A stretch of 63,603 nt of DNA from Sideroxydans sp. Its GTDB lineage: Bacteria; Pseudomonadota; Gammaproteobacteria; Burkholderiales; Gallionellaceae. This document shows positions 52,825 through 62,693 of this stretch, piece after piece. Both the position numbers and the translations under genes were made by a program. The stretch spans positions 1 through 63,603 of the forward strand of contig DAIDAG010000021.1 in the NCBI GenBank assembly GCA_027310725.1, written 5' to 3'. The notes under the pieces are model-generated. The model worked only from the letters and a program-made list of their open reading frames with translations, was not told where the DNA came from and did not search any database. How positions within the stretch are numbered: the stretch's first letter is position 1; the number at the start of each line of letters is the position of its first letter.

Positions 52825-54984
52825 TCAACTCACCTCATGTTTCGAGACTTGCTTCGGCTCGCTGCCGTATTTGCCGGCAGCCTCATGAGCGGGAAGGAGA
52901 ATCTCGAATGTTGTTCCCGATTCTCCGCTGCGGCAACTGATCAAGCCGTTGATCTTCTTGACCAGCCCGTGGACGATACTCAAGCCCAGTCCGCGATTTT
53001 CCCCGCCCTTGCTGCTGTGCACTGGCGAGAAGAGGTTGGCCAGGACGTCTGCCGGGATACCGGCTCCATTATCGCTGATACGCAACTCGATGTAAGCGCG
53101 GCCTTCACGCTGCACGTGCCCATTGTTCCTGACCCCGATTACCCCTCCTTTGGGCAATGCCTCTACTGCGTTCTTGATCAGATTCAGGAGTATCTGCTTG
53201 AGCGAGTCGGCAGATCCTGGCATCACGTCAGGCTGGTCAGTCGTTTTGACAACAATCTTCACGGAGGCTGGCAAGAAGCGGCTGATGGAGAACAACCGTA
53301 CCACATCTTTGAGAACGGCGTTAACCTCCGTCGTCTCTTCTCGCGGAGGAGACTGCGGGTCGGCAAACCCGCCGACGATGCGACTGACGCGGTCGATCTC
53401 TTCGTTGAGGATCGATAGCTCTTCGGTGACCGGCTCCTGATTCGCAAGTTTGTCGTCAAGGACGCCCAAATAGTTCTTGATGATGGACAGGGGATTGTTC
53501 ACTTCGTGGACGATCTTGCGCGATGCTTCCCGATGGGCTTCATTTACCCTGGCGATGTGCTTTTCCATTTCGTTGCGTGCAGCCGTGGATGACTCCAGCG
53601 ATGCGGCTGCCTGTGTCGCGAATGACTTCAGGAATCGCTCCTGGCCCCAGAGTTCATCGAATTGCACTGACGACAGTCCCCCTACCAGAACTCCCAGGCC
53701 GGATTGCCCGGTAGACAGCGGGATGTAGGCCAGGCATTCGGTACCCATGGCCCTCAGCAGTTGTTCCTCGACAAGGCCGAGCGAGCTGTCGCCGCGTTTC
53801 GCAAAGGTTATCCGCCGACTGGAGACTGACTCGGCCAGGATTCCGCCGGCGGCCAGCGGTATTGAGAACCCGCTTAGGCGCTGCTGGCGATCCCCGATCG
53901 GGAAACCCACCAGCGCCTGCGCGTTGGCATCTTGCAGGAAGACGGCCATGTCTTCGAAGTTGAACAGGACGCGCGCTGACCGGGTGACGGACTCGAGCAG
54001 TTCCTTGGCGCTTCGGATACCCGAAAAAGTCTGGACGGATGCCGATATCATGGCCATGTTGCGAACCTCATCCGCAAGCCTTTCCTCAACCCGGTTCGCG
54101 GCAGGTTCCTGCGGCACATATTCGGCGGACGGCAAGGCTTGGTCGGCATCGGTCAGGTCGATGCCAAAATAAGTGGCCGCGGTCTTTGTATAGTCGTTCA
54201 CGCTGCCCAGGATCGCTTGTATGTCCGTTTCGTCGACGGCACACAGGGCGGCAGCGCCTTCCAGCGCCGGGCTGTCGCTCTTGTAACAGCCCAGCAGATG
54301 CGCCAGACAAACAAGACGGATCAGCGGATGCGCGGCCTGCAAACGTGCGATCGGTTCATGGTGGTAAAGCACACTGTCGGCCAGAAAGGAATCAAGGTTC
54401 CATTGTTCGATGAGCCATGCCCCGGCCTCCGCATGGGAAATCCCCAGGGAGCCGGTTTCGATCGAGCATAGATGCTCATCGTCCTCCGCCATGAAATTCG
54501 AAGCGTACTCGTGAGGTGCGGCACCTAACAGTGCCAACCGCCCGACGTCATGCAGCAAGCCGGCCAGATAGGCTTCCTCGCTGCGGGGGTAGGACATCTT
54601 CTTTGCCAGCTCGCGGGCAATTACCGCCGTCTTAAGCGCGTGCAGCCAGAAGCTGCGAAGATCCGCGCGGTTCAAGCGGGAGAAACTGCTGAACGTCTGA
54701 AATACCGATTCGTTGATCACCAGGGTCTTGATCATCTCGATACCGAGCGTATTGAGTGATTGCGCCAATCCCAACTGGAGGCTGCTGTGGCTATAAGCGG
54801 AACTGTTGGCGATGCCCAGGATCTTGGCGGTCATGCCCGCATCGTGCGCAATGAGCTTGGCAACCTGGCCCATGCCTGCATCGTCTCTTTGGCAGAGGTC
54901 GATCAGTTTGACGAGTATCTGCGGCATTGCCGGTAGCCGGGCTACCAACAAGCGATTGCGAATGGATTGATCAGATTTTTGCAT
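52825..54984 (-). CDS. HDOD-GAF sensor histidine kinase
   Basis: A 719-residue soluble protein. An HDOD domain occupies about 15-215 (LPAMPQILVKLIDLCQ, SLNTLGIEMIKTLVINE, AGLLHDVGRLALLG). A GAF-like domain follows (about 320-460). The kinase core is C-terminal, with HisKA phospho-His in KIVHEVNNPLSIIKNYLG and ATP-binding motifs RISDNGAGIPADVL and NRGLGLSIVHGLV. Its stop is three to five bases from the start of the receiver-GGDEF-EAL gene, so the two form a two-component system coupling an intracellular signal to c-di-GMP. Confidence 0.92.
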   Translation of the reverse strand: MQKSDQSIRNRLLVARLPAMPQILVKLIDLCQRDDAGMGQVAKLIAHDAGMTAKILGIANSSAYSHSSLQLGLAQSLNTLGIEMIKTLVINESVFQTFSSFSRLNRADLRSFWLHALKTAVIARELAKKMSYPRSEEAYLAGLLHDVGRLALLGAAPHEYASNFMAEDDEHLCSIETGSLGISHAEAGAWLIEQWNLDSFLADSVLYHHEPIARLQAAHPLIRLVCLAHLLGCYKSDSPALEGAAALCAVDETDIQAILGSVNDYTKTAATYFGIDLTDADQALPSAEYVPQEPAANRVEERLADEVRNMAMISASVQTFSGIRSAKELLESVTRSARVLFNFEDMAVFLQDANAQALVGFPIGDRQQRLSGFSIPLAAGGILAESVSSRRITFAKRGDSSLGLVEEQLLRAMGTECLAYIPLSTGQSGLGVLVGGLSSVQFDELWGQERFLKSFATQAAASLESSTAARNEMEKHIARVNEAHREASRKIVHEVNNPLSIIKNYLGVLDDKLANQEPVTEELSILNEEIDRVSRIVGGFADPQSPPREETTEVNAVLKDVVRLFSISRFLPASVKIVVKTTDQPDVMPGSADSLKQILLNLIKNAVEALPKGGVIGVRNNGHVQREGRAYIELRISDNGAGIPADVLANLFSPVHSSKGGENRGLGLSIVHGLVKKINGLISCRSGESGTTFEILLPAHEAAGKYGSEPKQVSKHEVS

Positions 54985-55690
54985 GCTTGCGCGTAACCAA
55001 TGAAAAATTGCCAGTCAATAATTCGCCACAGGATAAAATCCCCGAATGACCACTCATGCCATACAAGCACTTGATGATCTGAGGTTCGGATATCTGGCTA
55101 TACAAGGCTAACCTTTCAATGAAATCACGCCTCTGGATTTTTAATCTAACAAAGCCAAGCAAAAAGTCAACATTTTTCTCTGTTTTTTCTCATTATTATT
55201 AATGGGTTAACTGCACAAGTTAATCCATTTGCTTGGTTGTGGAATTGTGGTGAGATTAATTTATTCAATAGAATTATTAAGTTACGATCTTGTCCCCGCG
55301 AAAATTGCGGGTACTCGGCTTGGCGGGGAAAATTCGGATACGCTATGGAGAGTCTCCGGCCGATTGCGTGCGAGAGCGGTCAATTCCGGAACGCATGACA
55401 ATCGCGCGATGCGTGATTTCCAACCGGAAGCAAGGCGGTTTTGCGCGGATAACTCCTGCCGGTTGTCGATATGCGAGAATCGCCGCAAGCTCGGGCGGAT
55501 CCGGTTGCCTGCCGGGAGGGCAATCCGGAATGGCCTCCCGGACTGGATCGAACGGCCGGCAGATCGGGCTGGAAGCAAAGTGGAAAGGCAGCTAACATTC
55601 GTTTCCGCGATCCGCGGTTGACGCGCTAACACGATCGCACACGACTATGATATCCATTGGCTCTTCTCCTCTTCAGCTTCTTGTTGCCCT
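54985..55690. other. Intergenic region between HDOD kinase and surE
   Basis: 706 bp between divergent genes. It includes the 12 bp inverted repeat at 55201-55229 and marks a change from moderate to high GC at about 55.3 kb. Frames in 55229-55632 on both strands look non-coding. Confidence 0.4.
55201..55229. promoter_or_regulatory. 12 bp inverted repeat upstream of the HDOD kinase gene
   Basis: AATGGGTTAACT and AGTTAATCCATT with a five-base spacer, one mismatch. An operator or weak terminator; the spacing fits a dimeric regulator. Confidence 0.4.
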
Positions 55691-56440
55691 ATGCGCATTC
55701 TGATCAGTAACGACGACGGCTATTTTGCGCCGGGCCTGGCTTGCCTGTTTCGACACCTTTCCGCTATCGCAGACGTCGTGGTGGTTGCACCCGAACGCGA
55801 CCGTAGCGGTGCGAGCAATTCGCTCACGCTCAATCGCCCGCTCAATCTGCGCCAGGCAGCGAGCGGTTTCTACTATGTCGACGGTACGCCGACCGATTGC
55901 GTGCACCTGGCTGTCACCGGCATGCTGGATACGCAGCCCGATATCGTGGTATCAGGCATCAACTCGGGTGCCAATATGGGCGACGACACCATTTACTCCG
56001 GCACGGTCGCCGCGGCGACCGAAGGATTCCTGCTCGGCATTCCCGCCATCGCGATCTCGATGGCGCGGCATGAACCCGTGCATTACGACACGGCCGGCAA
56101 GGTAGCGGTGGACCTGGTACAACGCTTCATGACACAGGCGAATTCGCATCCCTGGCTGCTGAACGTCAATGTGCCGGACATTCCGCACGATCAACTGCAG
56201 GGCATGGAAGTCACGCGCTTGGGCAAACGACACAAGGCCGAACCGGCGGTCAAGAGCAGCAACCCGCACGGCCAGCCCGTGTACTGGGTCGGCGCGGCGG
56301 GCAAGGCGCAGGACGCGGGCGAGGGCACGGATTTCTTTGCGACAGCTCAACGCCGGGTCTCCATCACGCCACTGCAGATCGACCTGACCCAATACGGCCA
56401 GCTGGATGCGGTCCGCTCCTGGATGGGGACGCAACAGTGA
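55691..56440 (+). CDS. surE: 5'/3'-nucleotidase SurE
   Basis: A cytoplasmic metal-dependent nucleotidase (249 residues, normal length) that dephosphorylates nucleoside monophosphates and is tied to stationary-phase survival. [15 protein letters not shown] holds the D8-D9 metal pair. [15 protein letters not shown] and [24 protein letters not shown] give the remaining active-site residues. The pcm gene overlaps its stop by four bases. The surE-pcm-nlpD order is the classic proteobacterial block. Confidence 0.97.
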   Translation: MRILISNDDGYFAPGLACLFRHLSAIADVVVVAPERDRSGASNSLTLNRPLNLRQAASGFYYVDGTPTDCVHLAVTGMLDTQPDIVVSGINSGANMGDDTIYSGTVAAATEGFLLGIPAIAISMARHEPVHYDTAGKVAVDLVQRFMTQANSHPWLLNVNVPDIPHDQLQGMEVTRLGKRHKAEPAVKSSNPHGQPVYWVGAAGKAQDAGEGTDFFATAQRRVSITPLQIDLTQYGQLDAVRSWMGTQQ

Positions 56441-57093
56441 ACTTGCGCCACGCCGGCATCGGCATGACGTCTGCGCGCACGCGCGGCCGGCTGATAGAAC
56501 GCTTGCGCGCCGAAGGTATCCGGGACGAAACGGTATTGGCGGCGATGAGCGAAGTGCCGCGCCATATTTTTATCGACGAGGCCCTGGCAACGCGCGCGTA
56601 CGACGATGTATCCCTGCCCATAGGACATGGGCAGACCATCTCCCAGCCATACACGGTGGCGCGCATGACGGAAGTCCTGCGCAACGGCATGCAGCTCAAC
56701 CGCGTACTGGAGATCGGGACCGGCTGCGGTTATCAGGCCGCGGTGCTGGCGAAGGTGGCGAAGGAGGTCTACTCCGTCGAGCGCATACAGCCTTTGCATG
56801 AACGCGCCCGAAAGACGCTGCGTGAACTCAGGATATTCAACGTCAATCTGCGTTATGCGGACGGTGCCGCAGGCCTGCCGGACGCGGCTCCGTTCGACGG
56901 CATCATCATGGCCTGCGCCGCCCCCGCGCTCTCCGCCGTGCTGCGGGAGCAGCTCGGGGTCGGTGGTAGAATGGTGCTGCCGATGGGAACTCAGGAACAA
57001 TACCTGTATCTGATCGAGCGCGAAGAGAACGGCTTTCGCGAAAGCCGGCTGGAAGCCGTGAAATTCGTACCGTTGGTGATGGGGAAAGCATGA
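56437..57093 (+). CDS. pcm: Protein-L-isoaspartate O-methyltransferase
   Basis: Repairs isoaspartyl residues in ageing proteins with S-adenosylmethionine. The 218-residue sequence has the substrate loop [18 protein letters not shown] and the SAM-binding motif [18 protein letters not shown]. It starts at GTG 56437 overlapping the surE stop (GTGA); ATG 56464 is an alternative start, but the coupling favours the GTG. nlpD overlaps its end by four bases. Confidence 0.96.
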   Translation: MNLRHAGIGMTSARTRGRLIERLRAEGIRDETVLAAMSEVPRHIFIDEALATRAYDDVSLPIGHGQTISQPYTVARMTEVLRNGMQLNRVLEIGTGCGYQAAVLAKVAKEVYSVERIQPLHERARKTLRELRIFNVNLRYADGAAGLPDAAPFDGIIMACAAPALSAVLREQLGVGGRMVLPMGTQEQYLYLIEREENGFRESRLEAVKFVPLVMGKA

Positions 57094-58040
57094 ACAGACA
57101 GATTCTGCGGCAGGGGACGTTGACGCTGGCCATTGTCGTACTGGCAGGCTGTGCGACTACCGCTCCGAACGGGCACCGTGCTCCCGTGATGGAGTATGGT
57201 GCGGACAAGATTCCGGGTGCGTCATCGCAAGCGGCCGCGAAGAAGCCGGTACCGGTCATGGATTCCGACTACGAGACCGTTACGCGGACATATGTCGTGC
57301 AAAAGGGCGACACGCTTTACAGCATCGCCTTCCTGAATGGTGTGGATTACCGCGACGTGGCGGACTGGAACCATCTTGCCAACCCGGCGGCGATCAAGAT
57401 CGGGCAGCAGCTGCAACTGCATATCCCGGTTGCGGGCTCGGCGCCCAGAGACGTGCCCAGGCCGGTGATGGCTTCGCAGGTTCCCGAGCAGGGCGCGATC
57501 AAGAGTTACCCCAAGGTGGGCAAACTGGTTTATACCGATAATGCCCTGGTACAGGCTGAACGCCTGCAGAACGAATCGGCGGCCTCGGTGGCGGCGACCC
57601 CGGTTGTGGCTGCCGTGCCGGTCAGGCCGGCGGGCGCTTCGGCACGCGCGGCGGATGACGAAGAGCCGCTGGAATGGGGCATGCCGACCAACGGCAAGAT
57701 GGTCGCCGGATTTTCCGAGAGCGATAACCGCAAGGGCGTCGATATCGTCGGCCGGCGCGGTCAGGCTGTCGTGGCGAGCGCGGCGGGCAAGGTGGTTTAC
57801 AGCGGCAGCGGATTGCGCGGCTATGGCAAGCTCATCATCATCAAGCACAACAAGACCTACCTCAGCGCCTATGCGCACAACGACCAGATACTGGTGAAGG
57901 AGGGCCAGAACGTCAGCAAGGGGCAGAAAATCGCCGAGATGGGCAACACCGACGCCAGCCAGGTCGAGCTGCATTTCGAGATCCGCAAGTTCGGCCGGCC
58001 CGTGGACCCGGCGCAGTATCTGCCGCTGGTCAAATCTTGA
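57090..58040 (+). CDS. nlpD: NlpD-type lipoprotein with LysM and M23 domains
   Basis: An outer-membrane lipoprotein that activates cell-division amidases. The signal peptide ends in a lipobox VLAGC (Cys near residue 22). A LysM domain follows (TYVVQKGDTLYSIAFLNG, about 65-110), then a Pro/Ala linker and a C-terminal M23 (LytM) domain (about 205-312: NGKMVAGFSESDNRKGVDI, LSAYAHNDQILV, VELHFEIRKFGRPVDPAQYL). The first zinc motif has K in place of His (RKGVDI), as expected for the non-catalytic NlpD/EnvC type. It is usually followed by rpoS, which is not found here. Confidence 0.94.
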   Translation: MNRQILRQGTLTLAIVVLAGCATTAPNGHRAPVMEYGADKIPGASSQAAAKKPVPVMDSDYETVTRTYVVQKGDTLYSIAFLNGVDYRDVADWNHLANPAAIKIGQQLQLHIPVAGSAPRDVPRPVMASQVPEQGAIKSYPKVGKLVYTDNALVQAERLQNESAASVAATPVVAAVPVRPAGASARAADDEEPLEWGMPTNGKMVAGFSESDNRKGVDIVGRRGQAVVASAAGKVVYSGSGLRGYGKLIIIKHNKTYLSAYAHNDQILVKEGQNVSKGQKIAEMGNTDASQVELHFEIRKFGRPVDPAQYLPLVKS

Positions 58041-58185
58041 GCACAGCTTACAGGCGGCGGACCAGCGTGAGTTCGTCGCCATTCACCCAAGCGTTCGGGC
58101 CGAGCCCGTCGAAGCCCATGCCGTGCAGCTCATTCATCCTTAGACACACCCAGGGCGAGCGGGCAGTCCGAATTGGCAATGAGTC

Positions 58186-59031
58186 ATGACTGATGAACTC
58201 CCCATGCTGAGCATCACCGACCATAGCCGCGACAGCGCCGGGCTGCGTTATGTGTATCCGGTTGTCTCGCGCCGCGCGGGCGGCGTCTCCATCGGCATCA
58301 ACCTCAATCCGAACAATGCCTGCAACTGGCGCTGCATCTACTGCCAGGTGCCCGATCTTGCCCGGGGCACCGCACCTCCCGTAGACCTGCCGTTGCTGGA
58401 AAAAGAACTCGGCGGATTCTTGCACGAATTGCAGCACGGCGATTTCATGCAACACGTGCCGCCCGAAGCACGCCGAATCAACGACATCGCCATCTCTGGC
58501 AACGGCGAACCGACCAGCGCGCAGGAATTCGCCGACGTCATCGAGGTCATCGCCAGGCACAAGCCCGAGGACCTCAAGCTGGTGCTTATCACTAACGGGA
58601 GCCTGATACAGCGCGACAACGTGCAGCAGGGCCTGCGCCGTATGGCGCAACTCAACGGGGAAGTCTGGTTCAAACTCGATCGCGCCAGCGAGGCAGGCAT
58701 GCAGCGGATCAACGACACCAAAACAACGATGGATAAAGTGCGGCAGAACCTGGTTGCCGCGATCGCATGTTGCCCCGACACCTGGCTGCAGACCTGCTGG
58801 TTCGCGCTGGATGGCGCCGCACCGGGCGCACAGGACGAAGATGACTACGTGAATTTCATCAAGGGCTTGTTGCGCGGTGGCATCAAACCGCAGGGTGTGT
58901 TGCTCTATGGTCTGGCACGCCCTTCGCTGCAGGTGGAGGCTCCCCGATTATCTGCCCTGTCGAGCGAGCAGATGGAAAGCTTCGCTGCGCGTATACGCAT
59001 GCTGGGCATGGATGTGAGGGTGACAGTCTAA
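58186..59031 (+). CDS. Radical SAM protein
   Basis: A 281-residue radical SAM enzyme. The cluster motif CNWRCIYC uses C46, C50 and C53, preceded by SIGINLNPNNA. ISGNGEPT is the GGE-like SAM-binding motif, and LVLITNGSLI a further SAM contact. It lacks an auxiliary-cluster domain. It resembles the group of short radical SAM proteins related to Wyosine/AmmeMemoRadiSam-like enzymes; no substrate can be assigned. It occupies the place where rpoS normally follows nlpD. Confidence 0.85.
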   Translation: MTDELPMLSITDHSRDSAGLRYVYPVVSRRAGGVSIGINLNPNNACNWRCIYCQVPDLARGTAPPVDLPLLEKELGGFLHELQHGDFMQHVPPEARRINDIAISGNGEPTSAQEFADVIEVIARHKPEDLKLVLITNGSLIQRDNVQQGLRRMAQLNGEVWFKLDRASEAGMQRINDTKTTMDKVRQNLVAAIACCPDTWLQTCWFALDGAAPGAQDEDDYVNFIKGLLRGGIKPQGVLLYGLARPSLQVEAPRLSALSSEQMESFAARIRMLGMDVRVTV

Positions 59032-59123
59032 TCGGCGCAATGGAAGCGAAAGGGATGAGGAGCCGGGTCCCTCGTCAAATTTTCTGTGTGCGGGCAGAAG
59101 TCGCGCGATCCCCGGCACGGCGT

Positions 59124-59543
59124 TCAATTACCGTCCGCGATCAATTGAAAAACCACGCCCGCAGGCGAACGGCATTCGCCGATGGCGCGCCTTGATTCGA
59201 ACAGGAACTCGCAGCTCAAGCGCTGTCCTTTATCGGATACCAACTGGGCTCGTGCGGAATTGGAAGAGAACGTCGTTTGCGTATCTCGCGGGAAAGATCG
59301 CCAGCCTCCAAAGGTTTCAGAATAGGCCTCGCCGGTGGCAAAGATATAGAACCCCTTGTATAACTGTCCATCAATCCTTGCTTCAATCAGCTGCTTGCCC
59401 GGGAAGATCACCCCTTTCTGTACCCTGGATTCGGAATCGACAAGTTGAAACGGCACCGGCCTGGGTGCCGCGCAGCCAGTAGCCATGGCAAGCACAAGCA
59501 GGACGGAGCATATGGTACGGAAATGTCTTGTCATTATGGGCAT
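59124..59543 (-). CDS. Small lipoprotein
   Basis: A putative lipoprotein. The frame opens at 59594, but the signal peptide (MTRHFRTICSVLLVLAMATGC) points to a start at ATG 59543 or 59534. LAMATGC is a fair lipobox. The mature domain of about 115 residues is beta-rich (QLVDSESRVQKGVIFPGKQL, CEFLFESRRAIGECRSPAGVVFQL) and has a Cys pair. No function known. Confidence 0.7.
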   Translation of the reverse strand: MPIMTRHFRTICSVLLVLAMATGCAAPRPVPFQLVDSESRVQKGVIFPGKQLIEARIDGQLYKGFYIFATGEAYSETFGGWRSFPRDTQTTFSSNSARAQLVSDKGQRLSCEFLFESRRAIGECRSPAGVVFQLIADGN

Positions 59544-59709
59544 CCGTAATCTGCGGTTGATTTGGTAACTTGCGCCAAGTTGGTCATTCTGCATTAAATT
59601 GTAATTGCCGGTCGATATTGAAGTTCGGCTATGAATAGCACATTGAGTGCGAACTGCAACAATGCCCTTTTATTGATGCTCTGGGACACTTCGGATTAAC
59701 AAAGCCAAC

Positions 59710-62109
59710 TCAGTAGTTGTAGTCCATTCCTCGACCCGCAAGGAACACCCGTCCATAGACCCGCGTATCGGCGACGATGCCGCCGACACCGCCGTAACGG
59801 TGATTGTCGTCGTCGATCCGGGTCCAGTGAGCCCCTGCGTCGTCAGACCGATATACTCCGTAGACGTAGACTCCTCCAGTGAGCAGTCTTCCCACGAAGT
59901 AGACCGCTGCCGAGTAGGATGAAACCGCAGCAGGCACTCCCAATGCGACTTTCATGGCGCCGTGCTGGGTCGTGTTTCCTGTTCCTACCAAGGTTCCTGT
60001 CAGCTTCGTCCAGGTGACGCCAGAGTCGACGGAATGCCACAGGTTGTTGGCGTCGGCCAGCCAGAGATCGCCCTCGGCGAAAGGGTTGACCGCCAAGTCA
60101 GTGTTGTTGAACCCGTAAGGATCCCAGGTTTGAGTACTGGCGGTGAAGGTGTGCCCCCCATCAGTGGAATAGTAGAACTTTCCTGAACCAGGAGGATTCC
60201 ACCAATCCCCCCCATGGTCGTAAGCGTAAACCTTGAGCGGGTTTTTTCGGTCGGCGGCAATATGATAGGAGGCATTGTACGCAGACGCTGGGGCCGGAAG
60301 GTTGGTGGCCTTCCAGGTGGTTCCGTTGTCGGTCGTGTAGTAGGGAATCTGACCCGCGACGGACCAGATCACATTGGAACCGTCGGCAGTCACCGCTACT
60401 CGGGAATGATCCCCGGTGTTCGACGCGGTCGGCGGTACAGTCGGGAAGTTCGTCCAGGTGACACCCGAGTCGGTCGAGTACGCCCCTTTCGATGTGACAT
60501 AGGTTCCTACCGCCGCGATGTAGGCGGGGTTGTTCCACGCCATGTCGATTCCCGTCCCATTTCCGCCCCCCAAACCGGGTGACCGATTGTTTGCCGAGCT
60601 CGTCAGCGAGGTATTGACGTACAGGCCGGTGTCACCGTGCCCGCTGAGCAGCGCGTACGAGGCCGTGGGGGGCGGTGCCGTCATCACCAGGTTGACCATT
60701 TCCTCGATGCCGTTGACGTCAAAGGTCCAGTGAGGAAGCCAGCCTGACGCTGAAAAGGCGTCGGTGCTTGACATGATCCCGCCACCTATCCCATACGTCA
60801 CGTGATTCGGGTTGAAAGGATCGATCTGCAAATCGTCGACCCACCCCCAGTAACCGCTCACATCGTGGTAATTCAGGCTTCCATTGGTGTCACCGGATCT
60901 TCCGATTTCGTGCCAAGTAGCGCCGGCGTCAGCGGAGGCCATCGCAATCTGCACCCAGGTAGCGTCCCCCCATGTGCCGGATACGCCAAAAGCAATTTTC
61001 GTTGTCGCGCCGGTACCATAAACGGAAAGACCTCCAATACCGCCATAGTAGGGCCCCATGGAGGAGTCCAGCAGCTTCGTCCAATTCGTGCCGTCAAACT
61101 TATATAGCCACGAGGGGGCGCCGCTACCAGGCCCCGAGCTCGATGCAAAAGGAATGTAGAGCATTCCGTCGGCAGCCCGAGCCACGTGAGGTATATAAGG
61201 CAGAACAGGAGCAGGAGGTGTGCCGGTCGTCGCGCTCGTCACAGCAGCGGGAATCGCGATCCCGGTCCAGGTGGCTCCGCCATCGGTTGACTTGTAGAGA
61301 TAGGAGGAGAGTCCCGCAAGGACTTTGTAGTCGGGGGCGACCCCGACGTAGATGGTCTGGGTGGCGTTCCCCGTCGGCGTAAAGCCCGTCGTCTGGACCG
61401 TGGTGTCAAACACAACGAACTCCACCCCGATGGGGCTCCCGCCGTTGGAGTTAGTCATGTCGGCTGCTGTCATCACATAATTTGACAGCAATGTGACCTG
61501 GCTCCAATTCAGCCCGTAGTTCGTGCTTTTCCAAAGCCCCGCCGTCCGCGATGCATAGAACATCGTCGAGGGAAGATTGGGGTCGACCACCAACCGTTCT
61601 CCGATCGCCCGGCCCTGGTTATTCGACCCTACCGGGAAGGGGAGGCTCACGTAACTCCAGGTGTTGCCCTGATTGGACGAGTAATAGAACCGTCCGTTTC
61701 CATAGGAAACAGACATGCTCGTCGTCATGTACACCTTGCTTGCATCCGAGGGATCGACGGCCAGGCTCTCGGCACCTTCATTGCCGCCATCCTCCGGAGC
61801 AAAACCGTCGGTAAGTGCAGTCCATTGGGAAATGCCATTGTCCCATCGATACACGCCGTCCATGTCGGTTCGGGCGTAGCGCAAATTGGCCACGGTCGGG
61901 TGGTAGATGATGCCGGGGATATACCCGCCTCCGCCCATCTTTACGGTGGTCCACCCCTTGGAAGGAGCGACAGAGCCGGCGGTGCCAGATGAACCACCGC
62001 TACCACCCGACGAGGTGGTGACCGATCCATTGCCACCGCAGGCACTCAACAGTCCGGTGGTGGATAACACGCTTAGAAAGAGCAAACCAATTAGACCTGA
62101 ATGTTTCAT
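59710..62109 (-). CDS. GH74-like xyloglucanase/BNR-repeat lipoprotein
   Basis: A 799-residue exported protein. The signal ends in LLSACGG, a lipobox, and a Gly/Ser linker leads to the catalytic region. The start WTTVKMGGGGYIPGIIYHP, YARTDMDGVYRWD and ESLAVDPSDASKVYMTTS closely follow glycoside hydrolase family 74. D82 of ARTDMDG corresponds to the catalytic base or acid position, and GHGDTGLY (about residue 508) may supply the second. Many S-x-D-x-G-x-T-W BNR repeats (STDGGATWTGI, STDSGVTWTNF, SVDSGVTWTKL) build the two seven-bladed propellers. Endo-xyloglucanase is the best guess; a non-carbohydrate sialidase-like propeller is the alternative. Confidence 0.85.
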   Translation of the reverse strand: MKHSGLIGLLFLSVLSTTGLLSACGGNGSVTTSSGGSGGSSGTAGSVAPSKGWTTVKMGGGGYIPGIIYHPTVANLRYARTDMDGVYRWDNGISQWTALTDGFAPEDGGNEGAESLAVDPSDASKVYMTTSMSVSYGNGRFYYSSNQGNTWSYVSLPFPVGSNNQGRAIGERLVVDPNLPSTMFYASRTAGLWKSTNYGLNWSQVTLLSNYVMTAADMTNSNGGSPIGVEFVVFDTTVQTTGFTPTGNATQTIYVGVAPDYKVLAGLSSYLYKSTDGGATWTGIAIPAAVTSATTGTPPAPVLPYIPHVARAADGMLYIPFASSSGPGSGAPSWLYKFDGTNWTKLLDSSMGPYYGGIGGLSVYGTGATTKIAFGVSGTWGDATWVQIAMASADAGATWHEIGRSGDTNGSLNYHDVSGYWGWVDDLQIDPFNPNHVTYGIGGGIMSSTDAFSASGWLPHWTFDVNGIEEMVNLVMTAPPPTASYALLSGHGDTGLYVNTSLTSSANNRSPGLGGGNGTGIDMAWNNPAYIAAVGTYVTSKGAYSTDSGVTWTNFPTVPPTASNTGDHSRVAVTADGSNVIWSVAGQIPYYTTDNGTTWKATNLPAPASAYNASYHIAADRKNPLKVYAYDHGGDWWNPPGSGKFYYSTDGGHTFTASTQTWDPYGFNNTDLAVNPFAEGDLWLADANNLWHSVDSGVTWTKLTGTLVGTGNTTQHGAMKVALGVPAAVSSYSAAVYFVGRLLTGGVYVYGVYRSDDAGAHWTRIDDDNHRYGGVGGIVADTRVYGRVFLAGRGMDYNY

Positions 62110-62693
62110 GCACGACTTACCTTGTATTCTGATTTTAATGTGCCGTTATCCGCGACTTACCATGCCGTCCGTTTTGCCAGTACACCTGCCGCTTCAGCCA
62201 GCGCGCAATCGTCCACTGCCTCATTCAGGTCTGCGTCGGGATGCTGCCCCACAACGAACACTGATCAGGTTGGCTGAGACTCATCGGCGGAGGATAGAAA
62301 ATCCGACCTCCAAAGTCAAAACAATCGATTTCTTGCACGCTATGGCTTGTACTCGCCATCAACACAAGAATACAAAGAGCCGCCGTACTTTGGATTGGAG
62401 ATATCAACGCCGGCAAGCGTTAATCGAGGTTGGAGAGCTTTAAGTGAATTTCAACTGCAATTTACGAATGCCTTTCTTGTCAATATCCTTCGCAAAGTCA
62501 GGAGGCAAAGCCGTCGATTGCCCGGGCATCGGCGTACAGGCTGGGCGACATGCCGCTACGCGATTGTATTTGACTGTGCATCGCAAGCCGAGCAAATCGC
62601 CTGTCGGCTGGAACCCGGACCATCGGTCTGCAGCCTGCTCCTTTTCGGGAACGCTGATAAAATAAGCGCCATCGTCAATCGCAGGAAACTCAC
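62110..62693. other. Intergenic region between GH74 and symporter genes
   Basis: 584 bp between divergent genes. Frames here (for example 62347-62886 plus) are not protein-like. I see no RNA gene or hairpin. Confidence 0.35.

Noticed and set aside
58048..58650. 200-codon minus-strand frame over the radical SAM gene
   Set aside because: Antisense shadow; its C-terminal 29 codons in the gap (MNELHGMGFDG) are intriguing but have no usable ribosome site.
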